Source: Siderastrea radians
Lineage: Eukaryota; Cnidaria; Anthozoa; Scleractinia; Rhizangiidae
Assembly (NCBI GenBank): GCA_964017195.1
Contig: OZ024889.1
Coordinates: 53,600,711 to 53,664,710, forward strand
Direction of reading: 5' to 3'
Length of the DNA: 64,000 bases
The notes beneath the pieces were generated by a model. The model was not told where the DNA came from. It searched no databases and was given only the letters and a program-made list of their open reading frames with translations. Shown here one piece after another: positions 1-12,573 of the stretch. Every line of letters starts with the position of its first letter. Position 1 is the first letter of the stretch. The translations under genes and the position numbers were made by a program.

Positions 1-169
1 TACCGAGCCTGAAAACTATTCTATGTGCACAATATTCTCCAATAGTTATACAATTTTCACTGATTTTGAAAGCTAAATTTTAATCTTTATAATTTCATGA
101 AACATATCGCTTAGTTTACGCCAATAATTATCATTAGCTGATAGATAAATAAGCTCGAAAAATTACTAA

Positions 170-222
170 CCGGGCCCGGACAGTTATTGGGAGTTTCGAG
201 AAACGAGCCCCTAGGTTCTATT
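170..222. repeat. Solo end of the GGGCCCGTTTCTCG MITE family
   Basis: The text reading GGGCCCGGACAG, then GGGAGTTTCGAGAAACGAGCCCC, is one terminal repeat of the family that is complete at 47107-47345. No matching left end is seen in the bases before it, so the copy is truncated or diverged. The next 150 bases carry no recognised feature. Confidence 0.5.
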
Positions 223-578
223 TGGCCAGAATCAGCATTTCTGTTCAGACTCCAAGCAGAGAAAGGCTTCAGGCTCCGGGGTCCAAGAGAAAAATTTCGG
301 GTTTCCAGGGTTCGAAAGACCCCTCTTTGGGACCATGACCAAGTTGCTGAACCTTTACATACTATAACCATATAGAAAATAAATCACACGCTTCCCCATA
401 AAGGAAGGAGAAGGAGTTTTCAAAGTATAGCTTCACGACAAAAAAAAGGGAATGGCGGAGGTTTCATCACCCTTCCCTTACAATAACACGTATCACACGA
501 TGAGTTAACTGGTTTGCATGTACGTTAAAAGAAACAGGATCCTTCAAACCATTCTTTTAAATATCGCATTGCACTTAC

Positions 579-2087
579 TAAGTTGAACAGCAGTGAAAAG
601 TATTCGAAATCCTTCTCTTTGCTCACTTTGATCCGAGTAGAATGTTAACACTGCGTAATCCCCACTTACAATAACTTCCTTCCCCGTGAGATTGCCACAG
701 TATTCACCTACTTTCACGTTGTTGTCGTCCGTAATCTTCAAATAATCAAAGCTGTAAGAAAAATGAAATGTTCTGTACCTCTCACGAATAATTTATTCTC
801 TTGTTAAATCTCCTCAAATCGAACAAACTTTACCATGTTTTATTTGTTATAAAGCATGCAAAGAAGTGGCAGAAGTGACAGAAAGAAGTGTACCAATTGA
901 AAAAGCGCCAAAACCTTGCGATTTGTTACAGCTTTCCTTAGGCTTGCTCCAAGTCGCTCGTTCTGATTATGGAAGGCACGCACCTGGTCAGCGAGCGTGA
1001 ATCAAAATGGTAGCTCGGGTTCTGCGGAACGAGCTCCTATCGTAGAGCCGTATCATAGACTTCACTGATTTGCATCGCGCGCGACACACGCAATATTACG
1101 CGCACGTTGAGGAAATTATCCCGCGCTATACGCGAACGCACGTATCACCCCTTCTCCTGGCACGATAATGTTTCGTCCTTTATAAGAAAATACGAGCGAC
1201 TTGGAGCAAGTCTAAGCTTTCCTTGTCAAAACTGAAGAAGTCAATGCAGCTGAACCGAAAGTAACGTGCTCCGAAAGGAGCACATTTTTTCAATCTTCTT
1301 TTTATCGGCTCTGAAATCTAATGCATGCCCTAATTTCCTGAAAAATTGCTTTCACGATTGTCTAACGCGGATTGAAATGTAAGGTCTCACCAAATTACCC
1401 AGCTGTAGGAGCTGACACGAGTCATGTCAATCTAAAAATATTGGCTAACTGGACATTCGCCTTAAACTTAATTAATAGTCGACAACTAAATCGTTCCTTC
1501 CTTCTCCTTCCACTCAATGTTCTTTTACCTGCGGTTTCGAGGCTACTTTGTTTGTGCCTAAAGCTCGTGAAATTTGCCGGGGACGATTCTGAAATATTAC
1601 TCAGAGGTATTTACGCGAAACACCCGGCAGAAACCGTGGAACTACATATACAATTTTCACAGACGACACCTACAATACTCCTAGCGCTCAATATCTATTC
1701 CTATGTGATGTACATGCATGAGGTCGTACGGATGATGCAAATAAACAAGTGACTGTACTAGTCTTGTATTTATACTTACACGCATAATGATGGACTTCCC
1801 TCCAGGTCAAACTTCTGAAACTCAATGTTCAGGTTCTTGTCATGTGGAATAGAAACATTGTAAGTGCACTCCATATTGTTTGGGTACGGGTTTGGATACC
1901 CAGGACTTGTCAAAGTATTGTTCACCACCGAACCACATCCTACAAAAAAGAAATGTGTAATGGTGATATGTAAAAAATATTACCTCACAGTATAATTAAT
2001 TGATAAGTAAGAGTAAAGCTGATGCTCACTTTGTCCGTGACCAGCGGTGAAACCTTTCAATATGGATAGCAGAAAAAGCAACTTCAT
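579..2087 (-). CDS. Secreted CUB-domain protein, 5' exons only (gene continues beyond the left edge)
   Basis: Coding exons are 2030-2087, 1780-1939 and 579-751, read right to left; each has AG/GT borders and the phases agree (1, then 2, then 1). The first encodes a 19-residue secretion signal starting [12 protein letters not shown]. The next two encode one CUB domain: [20 protein letters not shown] at its start, then a C..Y.V core, FDYLKI, the cysteine of EYCGNL, and a hydrophobic C-terminal strand ending [13 protein letters not shown] domains are extracellular beta-sandwich binding modules with two disulfides, found in proteases, developmental factors and matrix proteins. The exon holding the ATG opens at 2091 after an AG acceptor, so the 5' UTR is spliced. 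Further domains lie off the window, so the family (tolloid-like, neuropilin-like, plain CUB protein) cannot be decided. The intron between the last two exons contains a repeat with a nested MITE (893-1430). Confidence 0.85.
893..1430. repeat. Diverged repeat copy, related to the interior of the 44.8-47.1 kb element, split by a MITE
   Basis: The stretch starting at the shared core GCGCCAAAACCTTGCGA (907) matches the stretch starting at 45131. The two copies stay alignable through GGCTCTGAAAT, TTCCTGAAAA and GCGGATTGAA to about 1395 and 45325. In this copy the match is interrupted at 939-1214 by a 276-bp insertion absent from the 45-kb copy. The family was not identified; in the 45-kb copy the same sequence lies inside a terminal-inverted-repeat element. 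Confidence 0.6.
939..1214. mobile_element. 276-bp MULE-type MITE with 9-bp target duplication
   Basis: The ends are TAGGCTTGCTCCAAGTCGC and the complement of TAGACTTGCTCCAAGTCGC. AGCTTTCCT occurs at 930-938 and again at 1215-1223 as a perfect 9-bp direct repeat. The homologous copy at 45.1 kb lacks the insertion. A 9-bp duplication is typical of Mutator-like (MULE) elements; there is no transposase inside. Confidence 0.75.
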
Positions 2088-2091
2088 TGAC

Positions 2092-4091
2092 CTGTTAAAG
2101 AAAAATTTCGTGTCACAGAGTTTCTAGGTAGTAAAATGGTGCAAAACAATATATCTTTATTTTAAAGAAAATGTTCCTTTTCTTTGTCATGGCTTCGTGT
2201 AAATTTCAACCACGGAGAGAGAGTAACTTTATACACTCATATCTGTTTGGCCGAGCAATAATCCCAACCTCGTCCCTAGGGTTCTCTCGAGATTCAAAAT
2301 GGCGAGAGAGACCGTGGCAAACAGTGGAACACGTGATTATAAACACAAGATTCAATAGCCAATGGGGATCCTTTCACCGTGTAGACCGTGTAGAACAACA
2401 AATTCTGAAGAATTTACAGGCGGCCGATAGTCTCTCACCCCCCACCCCCCCCCCCCCGTCCCTCCCCTTTACCTAAGGAAAAATGGTTAAGAAAAATTAG
2501 TACTTCTTGGTTTCTGGTGACCTGTTATGGACAGTTTGTACTTCCGATATGTAAGGAATTGCTAAGACCACGCAAGTTGTTGACAGGCAACTTGATATAA
2601 TACGGATTTTGTTAAACGGTCACGAAAACAATAACAACTTAAACTGCGTGCTTATGGACGTCCGATATGGCGCACTGTTACGATCTGTCACCGTATTCCC
2701 TTTAAAAACACGATTTAGAAACACGTCCGCAGCAATTCTAATGTATTTCGTCAATACTACCTTGAAGTTTTCTGCGATCATAGATGGAAAATTCAAATTA
2801 AGATCTTCAGTAAAGGTCATGTTATTGTTTAGAGAATGTCTGGTATTTGAGAGGTTCGATTCCAAACCTGATCAAATCTATCTGTTTGTGTCATTATAAC
2901 AACAAGGCCATTGTTCAGAGGCTGTGCAACCCCAAGAGGACTAAGTAACTGACAGGACGACGACGACGAAAATGAAAAACAAAGAACGTCCATTTTACTA
3001 GTCGGCGCGACGTGCGCGTACGCACGGCGGCCGCCTAATGAATTGAAATCTCCGAGACTCGTGACCTGCTATTTACCAGGGTATCCTCTCGCCGCCGTTT
3101 TCACACCCAGAAGTCTCTTCGGACGAGATTGCAAAGTTCAGAACGACTAAGGAGGCGGAGCGGACACGAAAATCGCGCTGCGGAAAAATAAGAGAAGTCC
3201 AGGGTAGGAGAGTACATCCTCCAGCTACAATCGTGGCCGAAACGTTTTAGACACTAACAACGTTTTTTCTTAAAGACTCTGTCGAACGGTATACTTTGGG
3301 CGCATTTTTCTGTTGTTGTTTTGAATGTGCCTACAACCAGAGACCTCAATACCTAACATAGACCCTGCCTGCCCTCCTAAAAAATTCTGAGAGACAGGCT
3401 AGGGGCAAAGATGTCTCGAACATCTTACACGCTACGTGGACTTCGACATTGTATAGGGGTTGCGTGGGAAAGAGATTTAAGATGTATTTTTAACACATCA
3501 ATTATATCAGCGAGTTTTTACTTGGTCAGGAAAAGAGAGCGAAAAAAGTGAAGTGTCGCCAAATCAATTGGCCATGATTGTAGGTAATCTATACTTGGAC
3601 CGTCCGAAGTTTCTCATATATTTTGGTCAAACATATAGTATACAACAAGTACGCGATATTTGTGGTAAAGCCGTAAATATCGCGGCTTTACCGCGCCAAA
3701 AAATATCATGAATACCGTAAAAAAATTGAAATTCATGATCAACGACCTATATCTTCGCATCTAAGCGAGAAATACTATTTAAATTCAATTGCTTTGTTAA
3801 ATCCAGCAGTTTTGAAATGCAAAATCTAGAAAAACTGCACGTCGGCCTATGCAGAAAAAGATCACGCCAAGTATACGTATGTAGTGTTTGAAATCTACCG
3901 GTCTTAGCTTGTGTTGCAGTTCAGTTTACTCATAGCCTAGAGACTGTAGTGTTAAGACTTGCGATTTTCTAGAAAATTACTAAAAAAAATGGGTCTATTT
4001 TCGCCGAACTGGCCACTTTAAGTAACTTTCAAGGTCACGTGCATGACGCGCACACTCTCACTGATCGGCTCACCTTCATCGTTTCGTGTAT
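2092..4091. other. Intergenic stretch without a recognisable gene
   Basis: I see no exon-like reading frame with conserved motifs. It holds a poly-C tract at 2440-2458. A more CpG-rich patch follows at about 3000-3200. A small hairpin lies at 3655-3712, where GGTAAAGCCG pairs with CGGCTTTACC. The short open frames here look random. Confidence 0.5.
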
Positions 4092-4095
4092 TTAA

Positions 4096-5702
4096 GGTGT
4101 TTCGATACAGTTTTTTTAGGACCATACCTAACTTTTTGAATCGGATCTTAGACAGTCTTCTCTTTGTCAGATCAACGTGAAATTTGCAATACTTGTTGGT
4201 TTTGGATTGAACTTTAGCGTGGTTTACATTTTGTAAACATCGATATTTCCATGACCACGATAAACAAAAATCCTCGAAAACAGTAAAATTGAAATTTTGC
4301 ACGATCCAGCTTTCGCTTCGAAAAGAGAATACTATCTTCTTAAACTGTGGTGTATGGCAAACAAAATATACAAGAACAAAAAAATTCTGTATGTTTGTTT
4401 TGAAGTAAATCACAAAAACATTTTCAACCTTAGTTTTTGCCTAGTAATAGTAAATGCACTGAAAAATAATCAACGCTTTGATGAAATGGCTAGTAAATAC
4501 TGTTAAAATGTGCCTTTTACCTACTTTTTTACGCCTAGAAAGTTTTGTTGAAACTGGTGTTCGCGATCTCGAGAACGACTTGTTTTTCTAAGATCATTCG
4601 CGTAATAATTTTGTGGTAATTTTTATTTTGAGCGCTTTTGCGAAAATCTTAAGAACGGCTCGATAGATTTTTTTTAAACATTGAACATGCGTGCTTGACG
4701 ATGTGACCAATTTTAGTTTTGAGTCTTATTAACATTGATTCACTGGAACACTTTTAGATTTAACGTTAAAGAGGATGTATGAACCGACGGAAAGGCTTGC
4801 GTTACACATAAACAGTTGGCAAGTAAATGCTAATATATTCAAAGTACTGGGCAATGCATTCCTCCGTGATTTTTACTTTTCGTAGTAATCTACAGTACAA
4901 CAAAGAACAAAGAAACCAGATAAAAATCACGAGGCAATGAATAACGCATTACTTTGAATATATTAGCATCTACGTGCCAACTGTGAATATTGTAACGCAA
5001 CCTCCTCCGTCGGTTCATACATCCTCTTTAACTTTAAATCTAAAAGTGTTCCAGTGAATCAATGTTAATAAGACTCAAAACTAAAATTGGTCACATCGTC
5101 AAGCACGCATGTTCAATGTTTAAAAAAAATCTATCGAGCCGTTCTTAAGATTTTCGCAAAAGCGCTCAAAAATAAAAAATTACCACAAAATTATTACGCG
5201 AATGATCTTAGAAAAACAAGTTGTTCTCGAGATCGCGAACACCAGTTTCAACAAAACTTTCTAGGCGTAAAATAGTAAGTAAAAGTCACATTTTAACAGT
5301 ATTTACTAGCCATTTCATCAAAGCGTTGATTATTTTTCAGTGCATTTACTATTACTAGGCAAAAACTAAGGTTGAAAATGTTTTTGTGATTTACTTCAAA
5401 ACAAACATACAGAATTTTTTTGTTCTTGTATATTTTGTTTGCCATACACCACAGTTTAAGACGCTGGTATTCTCTTTTCGAAGCGAAAGCTGGATCGTGC
5501 AAAATTTCAATTTTACTGTTTTCGAGGATTTTTGTTTATCGTTGTCATGGAAATATCGATTTTTACAAAATGTAAACCACGCTAAAGTTCAATCCAAAAC
5601 CAACAAGTATTGCAAATTTCACGTTGATCTGACAAGGAGAAGACTGTCTAAGAGCCGATTCAAAAAGTTAGGTATGGTCCCAAAAAACTGTATCGAAACA
5701 CC
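4096..5702. mobile_element. 1.6-kb foldback (near-perfect palindrome) element with TTAA target site
   Basis: The left arm (about 4096-4885) is almost the exact reverse complement of the right arm (about 4920-5702), joined by a loop of a few tens of bases near 4885-4920. The ends are GGTGTTTCGATACAG and its complement, flanked on both sides by TTAA (4092-4095, 5703-5706). Both arms keep the same 69-codon open frame, differing at only two residues, which shows how similar they are. TTAA duplications are made by piggyBac- and Kolobok-type transposases. No transposase gene is present, so this is a non-autonomous element. A transcript through it would form a ~780-bp hairpin. Confidence 0.85.
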
Positions 5703-5709
5703 TTAAATA

Positions 5710-8005
5710 AAACCGCCTTGTCATGCGTTATTTTGGACTTCTTTTAAGTGGGGCACTTTAAAGCATTAAGACGCAAACTCTAAAGTCCAAATTTTTGTAG
5801 TCCATCAACTACAACACGCAAACTTTTTTTGTTTCCCAAAACTTCCGTTTGGATACAGGTTTATAATAATCTAATAGCCGATTACAAGTGTGTGTTTAAT
5901 GAACGGTTCAATGAGTACCAATAAACACTAGACAACTAACCATTTATTTATGTTTTTTGTTGTTGTTGTTGCTGTTTTTCTGCTTTTAAAATGGTACTAA
6001 AAATAACTGATAATGTCTCTGTAATCAAAATACCACGAAATCTTCTCTCGATCTTCCAAAAATTAAAGTTGGACGAAATCATTCTTTTTACTTTTGTCGT
6101 TTGAATATTTGCGGTGCTGACTTTGATGGCAATGAAAATTAGAGTGAAATGTTGGTGGTCTACAAGCACGTTTTGCTACTTGATAAGTCTTCCTTCGCAA
6201 GTTTCCTTCTTCAACAACTGTTTTAAATGCCAGTTTTTGAGCAAGGAAAAGTTTTCCAAGGAAAAACTTGACAAACGCTGTCGTAGACAGGAGAAAAGAA
6301 AACTTGTCAAATGCAATTTTGTCAAGGAAAACCCGGGAAGGAAAACCTGCCGGTTTGAGCCAGCCCAACTTATGCCTGCGTCGCCCATGTAAACTTCCTG
6401 AGAAACTTGTAAATTTCTAGAGCCGTTTTGTCATCATCGGTGAATTATGAAGGGCGCATCACAGCTGGCGAATCATGACTGAAAGACCCGAGTCTAAATA
6501 CAGCGGTGAAATCGTCTTGGATTTTTTGATATTCACACTCACCTGATCGTTAAAACTCCAAAAGGTATTTGCCTTTTAACAGTGGTGGACAAACGATGAT
6601 GGACAAACGACTAAAGGTCAAACAGACCAGTTACAGTCAGGGATGAACTGAACAGAAACTGATGTCGCCCGTTGTTAAAAGATCTTTACAGAGATTATTT
6701 TTACACACCATTCACGTGATTCTTACGCGATTGGTTTGTTTACAATTTGTATGACGCTGCAAAAATATCCTGACTGATCGCATGTTGTACGTTTTTAATT
6801 TAGTGGTACTCAAGGTCACAAAAGATGGCTATTCAGTTGTGTTTAAGTGGTACTGTCTATCTCAGACGGCTGTGGACAAGGGGTTTTTTATCTTGCATCA
6901 GGGACAGTTGATTTCACGTCGTGGTTTGAAAAACCGATCACTTGATCACAAGTTCGTTGACTGCAGGATGACCCCAAGATTCGTTACGTTGAACATGCGA
7001 TGAATGAATTTCAACTCGCAGTCATAACAAATATCCCCAAACTAACGCCTGAAATAAAAACTCGACCTATGCTATCTACAGTGTATAAACTTTGTTACCT
7101 TCAGGAAAAGTATTATCTCGGGATGTGAGCCCATGTGCAAAAGTTGAACATTGCCGATGTTGGGTCATCTTGCGGTCACAAAACTTGTGATCGCGTGGTC
7201 ATATCTTTCAAACTGCGAGGTGAAATCAACGGTCCACCTGATCAATAGTACCTTAAAGGAACTAGCCTGTTCTAGGCTCTCAGATAGCAGGGACTGCGAA
7301 AATCAGAAAAGTACCGCGAAAATATTTAAAAGAACAAAGATGATATAAATAACCTAGCCCTAAAAATAATTAAACTTAAAGGTTCCATATCAAAAGGCCC
7401 CAAGATATGATCAGGATATCACGAGAGTCGTTAACTATATTTGCTGCAAATTGCTGTAGCGCGTGATTTGTAAAAATTTGCCATCAGCTAAATTCTTGCG
7501 TCATTTCTTTCTACACGGTTCCAAACCTTGCGTAATGTTACTGTTTTGTTTGTGGAGTTTCCTCCAGCGAGCCATTGGCGGGGGGGGGGGGGGGACGAAA
7601 CCAAACGCCCAAAAAGAATTGACAAACACCTTCCTTTGCTCTCTACAATCGACAAAATACCGGAACCATATTTAGCGGAAATGTCAGGTTATCGTTGGCC
7701 ATACCTGGCATCCAAATACCTCACACTTCAAGTGATCATCACCTAGCACTACCCAAAATGCCAAAGATGGTCGTCTAGGAGCAGTGTCTCGAATATCGTG
7801 ATTTGAGTAAAAAGAGAAAATTTGTCATCATAGGCGTGGTTTAAGAAGTGGTCGCTTACAAGAGTTAGACGTCCACGGAGGTGCTACTGTGTGGGCCGAT
7901 AATTTAAACTAGGCACAAGTTAGACATTAAAGCATTTAGAGTAAGTATAAGTTGCTAGTGGGCTTTGTAGTTCTTTTTTTCCTCTTATCTTGTCGTGTTC
8001 CACCC
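5710..8005. other. Intergenic stretch with a MITE fragment and simple sequence
   Basis: No gene is recognisable. At 7263-7325 there is one end of the MITE family that is complete at about 14434-14634 (shared TAGGCTCT.AGATAG). A poly-G run lies at 7580-7594. The CAA/GTT-rich tract near 5955 is simple sequence. Confidence 0.4.
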
Positions 8006-8006
8006 A

Positions 8007-9059
8007 GTGTTCTCCCTAGTTTTCAGGGAAGTCAGTTTTTTAGACCGGTAAAGCAGCTCTGTTGAAAATCTTTTTCTACCCTGGAGTGGAATTGTCGTCA
8101 TGAGACCCATAATGTTGCCCGCGTGACACTAGACTCACACACGTCTCGAGAACCCTTAAAAACGGTTGACCTTTGCGGTTCCTGTTACAAGGAACGTATT
8201 AACGTACAGACAAACGTCGAAAAGAGAAAGCTTACAGCAACCTAAAAAACGTACAGGGAAACGCCTAGAAGATAAGACAGAGTCCTTACAAAGGCACAAA
8301 TAAAGAACTTCGAGGAGAAGACAATACTAAAAGCGCCTTACGAACAAACCTGAACAAACCAATCTACGGATATAGACATCAAAAAGATAACACCAATATC
8401 TTACGACATCGCTTACGTACGGAGAAATGTTAAGGAGATGCAACTAACTACGTATAAATTACGAATATACTAGCACACGGACAAACGTCGACAAGATAAT
8501 AATAATATTTTTCGAGTGTTCTAACGTACGGAGAAATGTCGACAGTCAAGAAAACAAGACCTTACAACACTGATGAACATACTATCGCACAGAAAATGTC
8601 GAGAAGGCTAATACCTTATTTATTTATTTTTCTTTTTTCAACCGTATTCAGTGTTTTCCTTATCAGGCGGTAACCGGTATAATTTACCGCTTGTTACCGG
8701 TCTCCTTAGGAATGTTCTAGCATATAGAGAAATGTTAAAAAGATACGACTAACATCTTACTAAGGCAGAAACGTGCGGAGAAACGTAGAGAAGATGAGAC
8801 TATTATCTAATGAACTTAAAAATGTCGAGATGGCAAGACTTCGTCTAATAATGTACAAACGCATGACAAGACTTACGTGGTACATAGTACGACTGACCTA
8901 AATCTTTTCATAATTCAATCCGATAATAAATCTTTTACGATCCCAAACTACTGGACGTTTCTACTCCAGGCCTTAGTATATCGTTCTGGCTAACCGGTAA
9001 CAAGCGGTGCTACAAGCGGTAAATTATACCGGTTACCGCCTGATAAGGAGAACACTGAA
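8007..9059. mobile_element. hAT-like non-autonomous element carrying a degenerate ~50-bp tandem array
   Basis: The left end CAGTGTTCTCC (8007) matches the reverse complement of the right end GGAGAACACTG. GTTCCACC, eight bases, sits immediately left of the element and again two bases right of the terminal CACTG, as expected of a hAT-type 8-bp duplication. A second, inverted copy of the right end (TTATCAGGCGGTAACCGG) begins near 8649. Between about 8170 and 8930 the sequence is a degenerate tandem array of a ~50-bp unit with core ACGTACGGAGAAACGTCGA. No transposase frame is seen. Confidence 0.65.
8170..8930. repeat. Degenerate ~50-bp tandem array
   Basis: Units are recognised by recurring ACGTACGGAGAAA.GT, then CGA.AAGA and A.GACTA..AT, at roughly 50-base spacing. 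The complementary array, in opposite orientation, lies at about 20760-21720. The copies are strongly diverged from each other, so the array is old. Confidence 0.6.
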
Positions 9060-10359
9060 GTTCCACCCTGAAACGAGTAGATTAAATTGAAGCTTCCAAA
9101 TGGAATAAGAAATAGCGATGTCTGCTTTCTGCGATGAGGTGGTAAGACCAACACGTGTAGCGATGAGATGTGTCTAATTACTACTAATAAACAAAAAAAA
9201 AATCACTCAACTGATAGCAACATTGGAAAAGATGATTAGAAAGACACCCCTTGTTATGACCTCAGTAAAGTTAATGAAACTGAACCATATTACAGTAACG
9301 CAGGTGCTAGTACCAGCAAAGCGACAGAAAAGGACAAAAAGGAAACTGGTTGCTTCAGTTGCTGAGAAGAGGACTACAGTGAAAGAGCTTTGTTGATCAA
9401 AAGTTGAGCTGTTCATTGTGGTTTTCAATACAATACCACAATTCATTGAAAATTGCAGAGTCCAATTTACAAGTTGAAAGCAAACTTACTAGGAATTCAA
9501 AGCGAACCTTAAATAATCGTTTGACACATTGCCCTGAAAGAAAGACGATCATACTTAACGCTTATCTATGAAGAGTCGTGAGCGAGCCATTGACTGTTTT
9601 ACAAAAATTTTACAGGCTTGTCTTACATTTCAGTAAGATGCCATGTTTTATAATTGTTGAAACTGTTGAAACAGAATCGACAGAAGCTATTAAATCAACA
9701 GTTACACCTAAAACGTTTAATGACCTTCCCTGCGTAGAAACAATATATCTGTTTCTTCTAACAAACTGTTAGTGATCTGTTAGAAGTGTGGTTCATAGCA
9801 CTTTCATGTTAAAACCCCTTCGTGTTTCACCCAGCGGTATCTTCACAATAACATTCATGAAATGGTGCTAATAATATTCTTTATTTTTCATAAATTTGTG
9901 CAAAAATCATCGTTTATTCTTCATAAATAATCATTAACAATTACAATCCCACTATAACAAGTTCTTTTTTTGACAAAATGTACAATTATATTACTTTCTT
10001 GATTATAATGTTGCCACTCGAACTCTTGCAGTATAAAAACACTTTAAACTGAAATAGCAATTATTTCATTTTCTGTGCTTTGTGACAGAATTTGAGTGAC
10101 CTTATCGAAAAGAAAACATTGATCATATTAAAAGTTTATTTCAAGAAGACCCAATCGACCTCTTTCTCTCACCTTTTTCGTTATTTTAAAACCAATCCCC
10201 CTTGTATCGAGTTTCTGCTCCTTCAGTAAAGGTTTACTGCGATGGGACGTCTCGTAGGCCCACTCATTATTGATTTCCAAGGTAGGTGTTATTATTTTAA
10301 AACTCCCCATATTTACCCGTAACAATCCTTACTGACTTAGTAGCAAATCTCTTCGGTTA
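9060..10359. other. Intergenic stretch, nothing recognised
   Basis: AT-rich sequence with short random open frames. I found no conserved coding motif, RNA gene or repeat family match. Confidence 0.4.
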
Positions 10360-11183
10360 CAATAGCTGTGGTTACACTAGAAAACATTACCATGGTAACA
10401 TCAGGTTTCCCTATGGAAATTTGCGTTTTCCCGCGCAACCGATTTCACCTCGGGAAAATTAACCCTAGTAAATTCTCATGGTGAGATGACCGAGAACAAA
10501 ACAAACTGCCCGAAGCAAACTTTATGTGGATTGAAGGGTCGTTAAGTTTCCCCAGGGAAACCAACCAATGGGAAGCCAAGTTTTGGTCACTGCACGTGCA
10601 GTGCGACTGGCAAGTTGACTTAACTTGCAAGTGGCATAAGCGTGTAGAAGATTAAAGATGGCTTCTTTTCGAACAATGCTGCAAGTATTTATTTCAACGG
10701 AATGCTGAGGTTTATAACACATAAATTTCGTAAATTTCTACTTCTCAGGAAATGTATAAACAGTGCAATTTGGCATCACACCCATTTCAAATAATTTCGT
10801 CGCCTTCCTATTCGGTTGATAAATAAAAACATGACATGTGAAAGAGCTAGGCGTCGCTGCGAAAGTCGCTCAGCTGGAAAATTTGCCCCTTGAATTTTCT
10901 GTGTAACCGAAAACTTCAACAACAAGACTTCAACACGCATTTTACCATGTAAGGAACGCACAAGAATCTGACTTTTAGTTATACGAATTTGAAAATGATG
11001 AGTGAGTCATCAAAACGTCATTCGAAACTACTATCGCTAATTTTTATTCTTAATTGTTTATCCAAAACCTTCGTTATTGGAACCGTAATTTCCCAGGAAA
11101 ATTTACTACCCCGCCTTATTTCCTAAAGGAAAACTATACTGGGGAAATCATGTTTACCTTGGGTGGTGTAACCAAGGCTAATG
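10360..11183. mobile_element. Possible diverged TIR element
   Basis: CAATAGCTGTGGTTACAC at the left end resembles the complement of the right end, CATTAGCCTTGGTTACACC. Further weaker pairing follows (GGTAACATCAGGTTTCCC with GGTAAACATGATTTCCCC). No clear target duplication is visible, so the call is tentative. Confidence 0.35.
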
Positions 11184-12203
11184 TCTTGAATCCAAGATGA
11201 TTTAAACACGAAGCGAACCTACAAAAGGGAGGCTGAGCTGTTCAGCCTGTCAATCACAAATCCCAAGGGGTGCCGATGGAGGCATTTGATTGGCTCACTT
11301 GCCAGACCAAACGGGACGTGCTTTCGAGTCGAACATTCTCGCATTACTAGCAAAATTAGTAGCCGATGAACAAGATAAATAATTAGATTATTCTCGCTCG
11401 GCGAAATGGGTGGATAATTCTTCGATAATCGCACGAATGGAAATATCGTGTAGATTCACCCCGAATTTTTGCAATGACAATTTTTTATAAAAGCAAACCG
11501 AAACCGATAAATAACAAACAACTCGATCCGCATGAATACGGCTTTTGCAAACAAAACGAGGTATAAAATAATCCAACTAGCTGTCTAACTCTTTACAGAT
11601 TTTTCGGGGAAACTATTACTTCTGTATAATAGTATATAATAAGATCGAGCCAATGAAAGAAACCCAAAGGGTGAGAGTATTATGAACAAAATAAATCATA
11701 GAATCCTGCAACGGATTATAAACCAACTGCAATTGCGGCTGGGTTTGAAAAATGTCCCAGCAAATTACGTCTTCACAGACTGATATTCAACTTCAAGTCC
11801 TGAAATAAATTTGTATAACTCTTTGACTTTGGTTTATTAATAGTTGAGCGGTGAGGAAGCTGTTTTGGTAACTTCACAGAATTTGAATTTTTAATCTCGG
11901 TTTATCAGTGTTTATCTCGAGTTTACCAACTCCAGTTGAGAACCTCACCGGACTTGCATATAAATTGCAACGTTTTAGAGTTGAATAAGATTTGACGGCT
12001 CACTTGTATTTGTATACTATACATTTAGTATCTACAGCTTATTTTAGTCTAGGTTTATTCATTCGTTGTTCGGATAAACAAACGGACATTCTCCTTGATA
12101 TCAACTGCGTGACCGGCGTCTACCATTACAAAATCAGATTAGAACCAACCGAGCGTTTCAAGGGGGCGGAGCCTTCCCTTTTATAGGATCGCTCCGTGTT
12201 TAA

Positions 12204-12573
12204 GGACGGTCCCTCCTTTTGTTACTGTGCATCATGGGATATTCGGGTTTCTTAAGACTAATACAACAATATTTTTGTGCGGTTTATGACCATATGGAAA
12301 AAGCAGATCTTAGCAAGGGCTATCAGAATCCAAAAAGAAAATTGGAAGTAACCGCGCATTTTTCAGAGATAATTGAGCTTAAATTTGGAAAGAAATCGCT
12401 ATACATTCTTTGTATTTCAACACTTTTTTTTAGAATTGTGGTTGCTTAAATATCTCTGAAAAATGCGTTACCCACATTTTTCTTTTTGGATTCCAATAAC
12501 CCCTGCTAAGATCTACTTTTTCCCCATAATCGTACCCTTTGCAAAAATACATCTGTGTTAGGAGGCACCGTCC
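12204..12573. mobile_element. 370-bp palindromic MITE with TTAA target site
   Basis: The ends are GGACGGTCCCTCC and the complement of GGACGGTGCCTCC, flanked by TTAA at 12200-12203 and 12574-12577. The arms continue to pair inside, through AGATCTTAGCA, AATCCAAAAAGAAAA and CGCATTTTTCAGAGATA. It is a third TTAA-flanked element starting with GG in this window, alongside 4096-5702 and 35075-36508. Confidence 0.75.

Noticed and set aside
1372..1752. 126-codon plus-strand frame
   Set aside because: It lies in an intron of the minus-strand CUB gene and partly in a repeat, with no conserved motif.
4297..5502. Two nearly identical 69-codon frames on opposite strands
   Set aside because: They are mirror images produced by the arms of the palindrome, not a duplicated gene.
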